Shown one piece after another: positions 23,706 to 35,450 of a DNA stretch of 64,000 nt. Below the pieces are notes generated by a model. That model saw only the letters and a list, made by a program, of their open reading frames with translations, did no database searches and was not told the DNA's origin. The translations under genes and the position numbers were made by a program. Origin of the DNA: Syncephalastrum monosporum B8922 (lineage: Eukaryota > Mucoromycota > Mucoromycetes > Mucorales > Syncephalastraceae); assembly GCA_000697355.1 (NCBI GenBank), contig JNEN01001211.1:186001-250000 (forward strand), in the 5' to 3' direction. Numbering within the stretch: the first letter of the stretch is position 1; each line of letters opens with the position of its first letter.

Positions 23706-24663
23706 ATGCAACCTCTTGTAAGTCTTCAGCAGTGTACGGCACGCTACATGCTCAATGACACCGCCATTGTAGCAAGATTCAACCACCACGCTGGTGGTTA
23801 AGCGGGTGCCTCCCGCCAAAGCAAGCTTGACCTACTTCCAACACCATCATGGCGCTTCGGCCGTACGCTTCATGCAAGGCCCTGCCATGGTAAGTGTCAC
23901 TCTACAGTTTTGTCTCTGAAATAACACGCCCCAAAACAACAGAAAGGAACGGTCTTTGTGGATTTCCCTACGCGTCTTGCTGCCTCCAACGCGTTCGACC
24001 AGATCAAAAAGACACGCATGCGCGTTGAATATGCCAAACCTGATCCTCGGCAGCAACAGCAACAAGCACCACAACAGCCGTCATCCTCTCGACCACAGCC
24101 AGAACCACAACCACAACCACAATCACAACCACAATCACGACCACCACAGAAGTTCACTCTCACTCGACCTCTTACGGCACCAAGCGAGAAGGAAGCCATA
24201 CCCATCGCCCCGCATTTGGGCATTTCATATCCCTCGGATCCACAGCTCCGTTACCGCTATCCCGACCCGAACCCGGAAATCCTTGCCAATATCACGCACG
24301 CGATCGCCAGCGTACCGCGTCTCTACGTCCAAGTCTTGCATCTCATGAACAAAATGAACCTCCCGCCTCCCTTCGTCCCCGTCCAATCCGCGAGTATACC
24401 CGAAGCCGTACGTCGTCAAAGGGCGATCTTTGCCTTGCGCTTACTCACCCTGACCACTCACCCTTTCTTTCATCGCCTAGATGCAACCCAAGAAGCGGAA
24501 ACACGACGTCTTATTAGCCAGCGACGAGTCTGAGCTCGAGTCCGATGAAGACGAGAAACGGCGTGAGGAAGAACAAGAAAAGGCGCGCAAGCGCCTTTTG
24601 CAAGCGCGCGAGCAGCAAAAGAAGGCGGTGCTGATGAAACACAAGAAGAAAAAAGAAGAGTAA
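23706..24663 (+). CDS. U11/U12 snRNP 65K-like protein (RNPC3), short form
   Basis: Four exons (23706-23717, 23773-23889, 23943-24407, 24481-24663) give 258 residues. Exon 1 encodes only MQPL. Residues 5-75 form an RRM: TTTLVVKRVP (RNP2-like), then LTYFQHHHGASAVRFM and KGTVFVDFPTRLAAS (RNP1-like), ending MRVEYAKPD. A Gln/Pro repeat (about 82-110) follows. The block LRYRYPDPNPEILANITHA with VPRLYVQVLHLMNKMNLPPP matches the segment after RRM1 in RNPC3, the minor-spliceosome 65K protein that bridges U11 and U12 snRNPs. The C-terminus is acidic (SDESELESDEDE) then Lys-rich. The second, C-terminal RRM that binds U12 snRNA in the animal protein is absent, as the frame stops at 24663. The presence of this family suggests U12-type introns in this fungus. 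Confidence 0.82.
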
Positions 24664-24809
24664 CGGCTCTAGGCTCTAGATAACACCTTATCCCCCGTTT
24701 TCTATTATCACAGATAGAGCCAATAGAACTAGAATGGAAAAAAATTCGAGTAGGTAGATACTTATATAGCTATATATATACATAGGATCGCACGCCCCTC
24801 CGAGGACGA

Positions 24810-27800
24810 CTAGGTAAAGTTGGAAAAGTCAGTCTTGAGATGAATGGTCGGCTGCTTGGTATCCTCGTAATGGCGCTGACGCTGCAGTTCTTGCTGGTGC
24901 AGCCGTTCCTGCTGCTGCTGCTTTTGCTGGCTCGAGAGCACGCTGTGCCGGACGCATCCCTCGAGCTGCGCCCGTGTGCGGGTGGGCAGCCGCTGGATCG
25001 TGTCGCGGAACGCGTCAGGGCAGGTGCTGGCCAACTGCAAGAGGTGGGGCATCACCGCGACGTGCACAGGCCCAGGTGTGGCGCCGTCCAGCAAGGCCTG
25101 GGCGGGCTCGAGCAAGGCAGTGAGGGTGGGGAGCAAAATCGCCAGGAAAGCGATGCCCTTGTCGGCCGCCATGCTCTGTGGAAGGCTGGTGAGCGTCTTG
25201 ATGTCTTGATCGAGGAGGTCGAGCTTTTCGGCTTTGGCCACCTGCAAGGTGTGCTGCAAGAGGGTAGGGATCAGGGCCTGCGTCATGAGGTGGCCCAGGG
25301 TGACAGCCGCCGGGGAGTTGGCTCGCTTTTCGGGGAGCGACAGGAGCATGCGCACGCACTGGTGGGCCGTCAAGATGATCTCCTCCTTTTCTTCCGGCCA
25401 GAGGAGGATCTCCTGGATCACCTGCACAAAGAGATCGCGTGCTGGGCTCTGCAGGCTTGCCCCTGGGCTGCCTGTCAGGATCAGTACGGACGCCATCAGA
25501 TTGTTCTTGACCACGCTGCTCTCTTGTTCACAGCGGCTATCGGCAAAAGACGCGCATGAGCTGATTGTTCCTCCCATCTAACATACATATAAGTACATAC
25601 CTGAGGAGACCCTCGAGCAAATGGTGGAGCATGGCGGAGGTAACACGGGCCAAGCCCGGGATCTGAGGCGGCTCGAGTGCAGGCTCGACCAGAGGGAAGA
25701 CCGTCTTGAGCGAGATGAGAACGTGGGAGGCGAGTTGAGAGGCGTATTTCTCAATGTGCAGGACCTCGGCAAAGATGCGGAAGCAGACGGCGAGCATGTC
25801 GACCTTGTAAGCAGGCGGGGCCAGTGCCACGAGCATGCTGAGCTCGTCGAGGCAGGGCCCGACTAGCACCGCCATGTATTTTTCGCGCTCGGCCTGCTGG
25901 CTCGTCGAGCGCGTCGGTTTGGTCGAGAGCGTCGGCATGTTTTGCAAGAACACAGTGAGGAGCAAGCGCAGGACATAGTAAAACTTGGAGGTGGCGGGAA
26001 ACACGTCTGGTTCCAGGGCGCGGTCCACCGCTTCCAGGCCCGTGTCGCTCTCGAGGTCATCGCAGAGGTAGGCCGCACCGTAGGCTTTGCCCAGGCGATG
26101 GATGATGCCCAGGATGACGAGCTGGACGCGGTGGCCCTCGGTCTGGACAAGCCGGTCAAACACGTTCATGAGCTCCAAAAAGATGGCCTTGGGCAAGAAG
26201 CGTGGGCCGGCCAGGGCGGGCTGAACAAAGGTCTTGAGTGCACGCAGGCAGATGAGCATGGTGGTCGCGTCGGCGCGTCCGCCGCTACGCGACAGGTTCT
26301 CGATGCACAGGCCAAAGAGGACGCAAAACAGGTTCGAGGGCCGGTCCGCGTCGTGGCTCGCGTCCGGGTTGGATGCAAGCGCATCCATCATGGACGGCGC
26401 TTTGCTCTCAATGAGACTTGCCACCGCTTCCATGATTTTGAGCCAGGACCGGCGGTAGTACTAATGCACGTCAGATTAAGACACAAAAGGGGGTTTCTCC
26501 TTTTCGGAAACACGGCAACTTACGGGCAAGACGACCTGTTTGGTCGCGGCCGAGTAGAGCGATTCGATGCCGCCGCTCGACGTGGTCTGAATACCCTCGG
26601 CGCTGCTGGTCAAGGCCATGATATCCGACTCGAGTCGGATCCGCGCGTAATCCTGGAGCGAGCGCAACCACAGCGGGCTCAGCGCGCTCAAGTTTCTGAA
26701 TATCACCCACCCATGGGAATCAGCTACTGGCCACAACAACGGCGATTGATTTCGTATACTTACGGTTGCAAGACTTGCTTGAGATAGTCTTGACTCTGGC
26801 TCGCGACCTGGAGCTCGGCCCAGGCGTTCAGGACCGAGAGCTTGACCATGACAGATGCGTGCGGGCTCAGGTCCTTGACTTCACCGACACCTGTCAAGGC
26901 GTGCTCGCCCTTGCAGCGGTCGAGCGAGGACGTCAAGAGCTTGAGGACACGGCCGAGCTGGTAGAGATCCTTGACGATACCGCTGCCGACGTAGATGGCA
27001 CAAACGCGCACAGCGGCGGACACGATTTCCGAGGACGAGTCGGCGCCAAAGGCTGGGGTCAAGGCGGCGCCGATCTGGGCCGCGTACTGCTCGAGAAGGA
27101 GCGTATCCTCCAGGTCAGGATCAGCGGTCGCAGCGAATTGCTAAACAATGAAAAGGACCAAAAACATAGAAATGAGTCAAAGTTGATAGGTATATGGCTT
27201 GACTACAGCAGGATGAAAGAAAGAAAGAAAGAAAGAAGAAAAAACATGATGGACCCCTTTTTCTTACCTCGATCACCATCTTGAGCAGCGCAATACCTGC
27301 CAGACGCAGCTCATTGACATGGGCGGTCGCAGCCGTGAACGAGAGCTTGATGAGATCGGGCACGCGAAACACCAAAAAGTCGCCCAGGCCGGCCTGCTGC
27401 CGCTTCTTGCGCGCGGCATGGAAATCAAAGTGCTCGCGCGCACCGCTGGCGCTGATAAGCTCGATGGTCTTTTGCAGGCACTCGAGGGCAAAGAGCTGGG
27501 TGCGCCAGCGAGGCGGGATCTCGACGTTGACCGAGAGGCGGGAGGTCAGGCCGGATGCGTCGGCGACCGTTGTCGTGATATCCACATGCGGGTCCTCGAA
27601 CCCGCCCGCGCCTTCGTCGTCGTCGTCCTCATCAAACTCGTCAAAGCCATCGTCGTCGTAATCCCCCTGGCCGCCCGCGGGGGCCGCTTTCTCAGCTGCC
27701 GACGGCGGCGGCTGCTCGGCGCGCTTCTCGCTGACGATGCGCTTGGTAATATTGACCCAGACCGACGGCTCTTGCACGGCCGTCTCGGCGAGCCAGGTGC

Positions 27801-30800
27801 GGATCACGTTCTTGACGTCGAGGAGATTGGGGTCGGTGTCGAGCATCTTGAACAGCTCGGTATCCAGGCCGGGCTGGGCCGCGCGAAAGACCATCTCCGC
27901 ATCGCGCTGGACGAGCTGGTAGAGGCAGGTCACGGCCGCGCGCTTGAGCGGAAGGTGCAGGCTCACGATCTGGTGCTGCAGATAAGGCACGAGCTCCTGC
28001 GCGACGAGGTGCTGCGGCGCAAACATGAGAAAGTGCTGGATGCACCGGATCGCCTCGACGTTGACGCGCTCGTCCGGCTCGAGGCGCAGCTCCTCGACAA
28101 TGTTCAGGCACAGCTCGCGCACCTTGGGCGAGGCCTGGAGTTCCGGCCCGAGGGTGCCGATCAGCTCGTATACGATGCGGCCGAACTCTTGGTAGGCGGT
28201 GAAGCCGACGCCCAGGCCGGCGTTGGAGACCGCGACCGAGCCGCTGCCTGGCTCGTGGGTCTCGCTGAGGTACAGCTTGGCGACCATGCCGAGCGTGCTG
28301 TTGACGTAGCTCGAGAACATGAGGCCGGCGGCGCGGATCGTCATGGCGATGGCCTCGAGGGCCCAGGCGTGCACGATCGGGTGCGGGTCGCTGCTCAGCG
28401 AGAGGAGGATGCCGACCAGGGTCTTGAGGTGCGGGGCGGCGGCCATGCCGCCGACGTGGCTGTAGATGTAGCCGATCGTGAGCGCGCAGCCGGCGCGCAC
28501 GTCTGGATCGCGGTTGCTCACGACCGAGTCGACGAGCTGCTGCATCTGCGACGCGACAAACGCGCCGCCGACGATCGCAGTCAGGCGGCCGAGGGTCTCG
28601 CTCGCGGCGTTGCGGAGGTAGGGGTCTGGATGGACGATGGCCTCCATGAGGATGTCCTGCAGGAGCTGGGTGGCGCGGCCGCTCGGGATGCCCTGGTCCT
28701 TGCGCTTGCCGTGCATCATGTTTTTGAACGCGCCCAGCAAGGCGACGGTGACGTTGACGAGGACGGCGGCACGGCGCGGCGAGTTCTTTTCGAGCCGGGT
28801 GTCCTTGACGACCGTGGCAATGTGTTCAAAGGTGGACTCCTGCACGGGCGGCGGCTGGCTCGGAAACAGGATGGCAAAGAGCTCGATGCTGGTGTCGATG
28901 TAGGCCGTCGAGGGGCACACGGCGCGCGGCATGCGCTGCCCGGGCGTGGCGAACGTGGTGTAGATCAGGAGCGGATCGAGCTCAATCGAGCCCACGACCG
29001 GACGCTCCAGGAGCTCCTCGATGCGCTCGAAACGGTCCTTGGTGACCCATTCCTTGCCAAAGCTGGTGTCGTCATCGTCGCCGTCTTCTTGCGCGACGTC
29101 GACACGGTAGCCCTGCATCTTGCTCGTCACGCCGTAGCCGTGCCCGTCGGCGAGGCTCCACAGGCTGACAAACTGTCCCGGCACGGACGCGGTGACCTGG
29201 GCATGCGCGCCCGACGAGGGCACGATCTTGTCTAGCTCGAGGAACACGTTGAGCGAGTTGCGCAACAGGCTCGTCAGCGACGACTCGTACGTGGACAGGA
29301 GCGGGCGGATGGTGACGAAGCACTGAAAGATACGGCGTCGCAGGATGTAGTACTGGTCGGTGACCTTGATGGCATACGGCATGTGGGGCAGCATCGCGGC
29401 TGCGGAAAAGGTGGCGGGAGAGGTCGAAAGGAAGGCGAGGGTATTGTTGAGCAGGGCCGCGATGCGCTTGGCAATGTCGAGCGTGACGAGCGTGTCGTGA
29501 TTGTGGACGAGGAAGCTGTAGATGGATGTGATGGCGCCCTGGCGGGTGTGGAACAAGATGCCCCACTCTGCCTCGGTCCGAATGGTGTTGGCTTCCTTGC
29601 CGCTCGGCTTGGGCAGCGCGCTCTTCCAGAGGAGCAAGAGCTGCGGCAGGGGGAGCTTGACGAGGTTGGGGCCGAGGCACATGAGTGAGCTGACGAGGAT
29701 CCAGGCGACCTGGAGCTGGGTGCCACCGATCTTTGGGTCCTTGTGTGGGGTGCGGATAAGGTGGGTCGCGAGCGCCATGGCGCGCGCTGACAGCTCAAAC
29801 GAGGTGTAGATCGGCTTGGCTGGGAACACGCTCATGATAGCGGCCGCGGCATGAACGTATGCGAGCGTGCGGCGAAAGAGGTCCGGGGTTGCGCTCGGGT
29901 TCGCGAGGTTGGACAGGTCCTTTTCGAGGGTGTTGAGCGCACGCGGCAGTAGGTAGGGCAGGTTCTGTGGCAGCGCGTGGCATACGCACCGGATGCACCA
30001 CACCGCGGCCATCTGGACCGAGAAGCTAGGGTGCTTCAACAGGTCAAACAGGGGATCCACCACCATGTCCTACACACACTTTGATCAATACACCATTCTT
30101 CCTCACTCGATGGCGCGCAAGGTATCCTTACCTGAACGGCATGCGCACCACCGCCCAGTTCACGGATCAAAGCCGAGACGAGATGCGTCGCGCACATGAG
30201 GATCTGCTTGCTAGGCGGGGCCTGGCCGGCCTTGAGTGGCGGCCAGCGCTTGATCTGGTCCGCGATCAGGAAGCGGATCGCGGCGGCTTGGCCCTGCTCG
30301 CTCAGCAGACGGCGTCCAATCGTGTTGTGGAGCAGGAACATGACCTGGGCCCGCGCAAAGGCGCCCTCGGACGCAGTCGCCTCGTTGGCGAGCAGTGCAT
30401 GCAAGATATGTTTGGCGATGGTCGGGTAGTTTTGCTCGACGCACTCGGTGCCGAGCAAGATAAAAAGGGTGGCGTACGTCTCGATGAGGCCGATGCGGAG
30501 CTCCCGCGAGGCGTTCTGGCGGTTGTAGGCGGTGGCGACCTGGGCCAGCATGTCGTCGAGGGACATCAGGGTGAGGGTTGGCATGCCTGCCTCGGTCTCG
30601 GGGGCATGGGTGGCGCCCGTCGTGGCGTGTCTGACATTGGGCTTGTTCGGATCGACGGTCGCGGGCTGCTGCGTAAAGACGAGCAGCGTTGCGGCGAGAG
30701 AGCAGACGGCGCGTCGGACGGGGAAGGTCGAGTGTTCAAAGGCCTTAAAGATCAGTTGGAGGAGGGTTTCTACGTCGTGGGCTGTCATGGTTTGTTTGGC

Positions 30801-31742
30801 GTGTTGGAAAACGGCTTGCATGCACTAATCCAAAAGGTGTGTTGAGTAGGTAGACACGCGGACGGGGTGTGTTCATTTGCTCTCCTCTTCCCTATTTCTT
30901 TTCTGTACCTGTGCACACGCGATGCGCATAGCCAGCGCACGATCTGACAAGCCCGCTCTGAGCTGCTTCATGAGATCTTTGAGGATAGGCTCGGTGGCGG
31001 CTTTGCCTGCGCCCTTGAGCAGCAGTGTAAAGGCATTGATGGCCTCCAGGCGCAGCAAGAGTGCATTCTGTATGGGTTGGATAGGATGCGTGATGAGAGA
31101 CTAGAGACTATGAGCTGCTTGACCTCGCACACTTACGTTACTGTTTTTGATCACTTTGAGGAGAATGCTGGCAGTCTCTGCAAAGAGGGACAAGACTTTG
31201 CTGCCGGTGGCACCCATGATGGCTCCGGTGGTGGCAATGGCTGCACTATGTGTATTGTGTCAGGAACACGACCCAACGCGCTTCTTTCTGCTGTTATCTT
31301 TTTCTACAAGGTACATACATGCGTGCTTCCTTTTCGATGTTTTTGGTGTTGTTGATGAGGCTGTGGAGGGCGGTGACGGTGTCGAAGAGCATGCGGGTGT
31401 CGCCTCGACAGTACAAGAGGATGAAGCAACGGCCAATAAGGAAGCGGATAGGCCGTCGAGGTTTGGCCGTCGTGAGTGAGATTAGCCGTAGCAGGGTCTT
31501 TTCGACATGGGCCTGATGCTGCTTGAGTTTTTCCTAGATCCAACGGGGTGAGTAGAGAGATACACGCACGCTGTGAGCGCAGAACTGACTGGGTCCAAGA
31601 GCTTCAGCTCGCGTTCGACCTGAGCGAGCCATTGCAAGAGGTAAAGTTCTTGCTTGTCCGATGTTTCTGCATGTTGGAGTTTCTGCTCGTCGAGAACAAA
31701 GACGTCTGGTCCCGATCCTCGTCCTCCTCCTTCGTCCGCCAT
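24810..31742 (-). CDS. LAA1: HEATR5 / LAA1 HEAT-repeat protein (AP-1 and clathrin trafficking)
   Basis: This is the largest gene here, about ten exons and roughly 2,000 residues, as in HEATR5A/B and yeast Laa1. It starts MADEGGGRG and reads LDEQKLQHAETSDKQELYLL near the N-terminus, the family's opening block. Exon bodies on the minus strand are approximately 31742-31590, 31530-31330, 31240-31140, 31075-30915, 30830-30135, 30066-27275, 27140-26765, 26700-26525, 26460-25605 and 25550-24810. HEAT helices recur throughout, for example PILKDLMKQLRAGLSDRALA, VQMAAVWCIRCVCHALP and LRNAASETLGRLTAIVGG. An acidic linker (YDDDGFDEFDEDDDDEGAGG) lies in the large central exon. LAA1 recruits and stabilises AP-1 at the trans-Golgi and endosomes. 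GC content of the central exons is visibly higher than in the flanks. Clathrin light chain is the divergent neighbour. Confidence 0.88.
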
Positions 31743-32302
31743 GAAACGCGCGTTTTTCTAGAGAGTCAACGAAAAAGAAAAGAACAAAGGCCCTCTCACA
31801 CACGCTCGCTCTCTCGCTTTCTTTCACTCGCTTGCCTCTCTTTTGTATTCAGACGCACCCTTTTTGGGTTCTTTACAAGTCAGACACGAATCACGCACGT
31901 CTCGAAAAAGTTGCCGCATCCTTATTTCCAATCGAGAAGACCGCGTTTACACCCCAGATAATCCTTTCATCTGTTGGATTTACAAGATGAGTGTAGTGCG
32001 TATATGTATGCCATGGGCACACATGTGGAAGCATGGCCAAAAATAACGAATAGCTATCACAGCCCCTTGGACTGACACTTGCCTGTCATGCAGCGGTCTT
32101 TCTGTCATGCCCATCCATGTTCTCGATACTTGTGGAGTACACTCAGTCTTTATATATATACGTGTGTGTATCTCTGACAGTACAGAATACATCATTCTAC
32201 ATTCAAGTGCTTCTGCTTACAGCACAGTCAGAGTTCATCCAGTGCTTCGGTGCATTCAGTGCTGTGCACTGGGCAACCCAGGCTAGGACAGAAATAATTT
32301 CA
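31743..32302. other. Divergent promoter region, LAA1 / clathrin light chain
   Basis: This is the spacer between two trafficking genes. It has CT-rich stretches near the LAA1 start (31795-31850) and no convincing reading frame. Confidence 0.5.
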
Positions 32303-32309
32303 GCCAATC
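32303..32309 (+). promoter_or_regulatory. CCAAT box before clathrin light chain
   Basis: CCAATCA lies about 125 bp upstream of the clathrin light chain ATG, within the usual distance for HAP/NF-Y sites in fungi. It may also act on the divergent LAA1 gene. Confidence 0.35.
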
Positions 32310-32432
32310 AGAACGGCCAAAGTGACGTGGTCGTGGAGGTTGCGCTTTTCGGATGGAGAAATGAAAGAGAGGACAAAGGGCGCAAGAGCATAGACAGCCC
32401 GTTTCTTTTATTTTCTTTGTTCACTAACAGAC

Positions 32433-33369
32433 ATGTCCGACTTTGGGGATTTCAACACGTCGAGCGACCCCACCGCCGACTTCTTGGCGCGTGAACGAGC
32501 CGTGCTGGGCGAAGACGCCGACCTTTTCTCGTCGGATGCGCCTGCAGCGGACTCGCCCGCCTTGCCAGAGATGACCTCGCCATCATCTGCCTTCCAAGAC
32601 ACCACCCAAGCCTTCTCACCACACGCCACTACCCCCCAGAACGTCACCTCGCCTCAGGCTGATTACAATGCTTTCGAGTCTGATTTCCCTAAAGCCGAGG
32701 AGCTGGAGACCTCCCAGGTAAACAAAAAGAGAGAGAAACCGACAGCGAAAGCGAAAGCGAAAGAGGACGAGGACGAGGAGGGAAAAGAAACAGAGACTGA
32801 CCCTCTTTTTTTTCTTTCTGTTCTTTTTCCGGTATCCAGGCATTCCACAAGGCGATGCTCCCCGATGAAGAGCCTGAGGTGGTCCGGTACGCGTTTATAG
32901 AGAACTTCATTACAAGTAGCACGAAATAACAGGAACCCTTAGACAATGGCGTGAGAAACAAAAGGAGCTGATTGCGAAGCGCGACGAGGAGTCCGAGGCC
33001 AAGAAACAGGAGACGATCGAGCGCGCTCGTGCAGAAATTGACCGGTTCTACGAAGAGTACAATGAGAAGAAGCAAAAGACGATCGAGGAGAACAGGTAAG
33101 AACAAAGGCATCCCAGGATCATCCAGAAGAAACGAGAGTATTGACAGTCGTACTCTTCGTTTCTGATGATGTACAGAGAACGTGAGGAAAACTACTTCAA
33201 GGACAGAGAAGAAGCGCAGTCGGCCAATATCTGGGAGCGGGTGGTGCGCGAGTTTGACGTGTCGAACGCAAAGTCGGCTCACCACAAGCGCGACGTCAGC
33301 CGGATGAAGCAGCTTATGCTCGACTTGAGAAAGGACAGCAAGGCGCCGGGTACCATCGTCGAAGCTTAA
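32433..33369 (+). CDS. CLC1: Clathrin light chain
   Basis: Four exons (32433-32717, 32840-32886, 32943-33095, 33177-33369) sum to 226 codons (225 residues). The N-terminus MSDFGDFNTSSDPTADFLARE includes the conserved DPTADFLARE block. An acidic, Ser/Pro-rich region with YNAFESDFP follows. The central helix VRQWREKQKELIAKRDEES is the heavy-chain-binding coiled coil, running on through ARAEIDRFYEEYNEKKQ. The C-terminus has NIWERVVREFDVSNAK and the DVSRMKQLMLDLRKD motif typical of light chains. It binds the clathrin heavy-chain hub and controls coat assembly. Head-to-head with LAA1/HEATR5, which acts with AP-1 and clathrin. Confidence 0.96.
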
Positions 33370-33493
33370 AGAGCAGGATAATAAACAATACGCACTGTCC
33401 ATACCGAAATTACGATAAAAGATGGAGGATCCGCCCTATCGGACTGGGCTGCCTTTGGTTCTGGATGGGGATAACAATGGTCCCTTGGCATAG

Positions 33494-33551
<58 letters not shown>

Positions 33552-33865
33552 AGAACAAAGACGTACCAATGAATGACACACGGGGTTTGTGATTATCTTT
33601 GTGGATGGGGGAGTGACAACTCATTCATTATGGGCGGGTGGGCGCAAGTTGATATGGGAAGGAAAAGGTGGAAGGGGACAGGGCATGAAAAGAAATTCCC
33701 CGTCCGGCACACTTTGAATTTCTTTGTCTGCCCGTTTCCTTTTGTTATTTTCTCTAACCCAGACACACACATACACACACCTATCTATATCTCTACCCAT
33801 ATACACCCCCGCCCCCCGCCCCCGTCTCACATCACCCACTTAGGCATCTCAAAGCACGCACGTCC
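33370..33865. other. Spacer between CLC1 and the methyltransferase gene
   Basis: It contains a long CT microsatellite (separate entry) and a pyrimidine/CA-rich leader (33765-33840) before the next start. No gene was seen. Confidence 0.5.
33497..33548. repeat. (CT)26 microsatellite
   Basis: An uninterrupted CT dinucleotide run of about 52 bp lies in the 3' flank of the clathrin light chain gene. It is likely polymorphic in length. Confidence 0.95.
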
Positions 33866-35450
33866 ATGCCCCTCAAACTCATGCGGCTCGGCGACTCCTC
33901 GGTGGAGCCCGTCCAGGCCAATCCCGCACTCGCCCCCGACGCGTCCAAGACAGCAGGACCGGCGATCGGCCATCGCACTCTGCAGCGGTACCTCAGCCCT
34001 CGCTACGCCTCGCCTCCGAGCCCGCCTGCCAGCGATGACACCGACGATGAGACCATCGACCTGTTTTACCAGCCGCTCCACCGCCATTCGACCCTGCACC
34101 GCATCGTACTTGCCCGAAACTTCCGAACCAGCCTCACCGCCGACAGGTGGTACCGCCTCGACCTCCAGGTCGTGAACGAGCTGGGGCTGCAGCTGCCGGG
34201 GGCCAAGAAGAAGCAATGCCAGATGCAGGTCGCGTGCGACCTCCTCTTCGCCGGCACCCACGCAGCCCTCCCCATCGACGTGCGCCCCTTGACCTTTGAC
34301 GCCTGGGACGATATTATGCCCGATATGCCCGGTTTCAACGGCAGCGGCGACGGCGGCCTTGAATTCCGTCTCCCCGGCCATCATCAGTACAAGACAAAAA
34401 CAAAATACTTCTTCCTGAGGGTCACGCCTCTCTGCGACGCCCAGCAGACCGTGCAGGCCCTCCCCTTAGTCCTGGGCCCGCTCTCCTGGACCGACCACGA
34501 CGTCGACGACGACTGGCTCGACGACCGCCACGACGCCACTCTCAACCGCACTTACGACGCCAGCTACCTGGACCGCTTTGCCCACCGCCACCTGCAGTTC
34601 CACCTCGTCATCCGCGAGGGCTGGAGCCTCGGCACGCCCGGCAAGATGTGGGACTCGGCGCTCGTCGTCTCCGAGATGATGGCCAAGCGTCTGGTCAGGG
34701 CTCCCCGCGTCTTTGAGCGATGCCATATCGTGGACCTGAGTGCTGGGTAAGTCAGCGCCGTCCTGGCGAGCGCGCGCACGGACTGTAGAAATGTTTTCTA
34801 AAATTTCTGGTTTTGCATAAATTGGCCGTTCTGGCAGAACGGGCTGTGCGGGCATCCTGCTGGCCGCGCTGTGCCGTGAACTCAACCCGGCCCACCGCAC
34901 TGCCATCACCTTGACGGACCTGCCCTCGGCGCTGGGTATCCTTCGCGAGAACAAAGACCTCAACCTTGGCCCAGACGCCGATCCGCGCCTGCGCATCGAG
35001 GGCCTGCAGTGGGGCAACAAGAAGCAGCTTCAGGCGATCGTAGGCACCCAACCCGCCGATATCATCCTCGCCTCCGACGTTCTTTACGAGCCCAGCTGCT
35101 TTGCCGATCTGGTGACCACCCTGGAGGATATGAGCACGCCCGGCCGCACCGTCATCTTCCTCGGGTACAAGCGGCGCGGGCTGAACGACGAGGAAGAGGC
35201 CCTTTTCTTCCGCCTCGCTGAGTTCAAGTTCCATATCAACGTCGTGACTGAGCACGGCACACTCAACGCCAATCACGCTGTGATGTGGGAGCGCAAGCAC
35301 GGGCCCATGGTGCGCAACTGGGGCGGCCAAGATGGCAAAGGCTGGCTCGGAAAGTACGCCCAGGAATGTGCGACCGCCAACGGTCTGTCTTCCCATTCCC
35401 CAGCTGGCGTAGTCATCTACCGCCTGGTGCTTAAGGCACGCGGAAAATAG
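33866..35450 (+). CDS. METTL21-like protein methyltransferase with long N-terminal extension
   Basis: Two exons (33866-34746, 34838-35450; donor gtaagt, acceptor ggcag) sum to 498 codons (497 residues). The C-terminal 220 residues are a class I SAM-dependent fold of the METTL21/family-16 lysine methyltransferases: GKMWDSALVVSEMM before the fold, motif I VDLSAGTGCAGILLA at about 288-302, TLTDLPSALGILRENK (acidic end of strand 2), ADIILASDVLYEP (the post-II DVxY block) and FLGYKRR. Such enzymes methylate lysines on translation factors or chaperones. The first 280 residues are unusual: a disordered Pro/Asp-rich start (SPPSPPASDDTDDETIDLF), then a beta-rich domain with RWYRLDLQVVNELG. I do not recognise this domain. 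The intron splits the SAM-binding loop. Confidence 0.82.

Noticed and set aside
27319..29235. Plus-strand open frame of 638 residues
   Set aside because: It lies wholly antisense to the central HEATR5/LAA1 exon. Its composition (runs of Asp, Arg, Leu, Val) is what the GC-rich complement produces, and the minus strand shows clear HEAT repeats.
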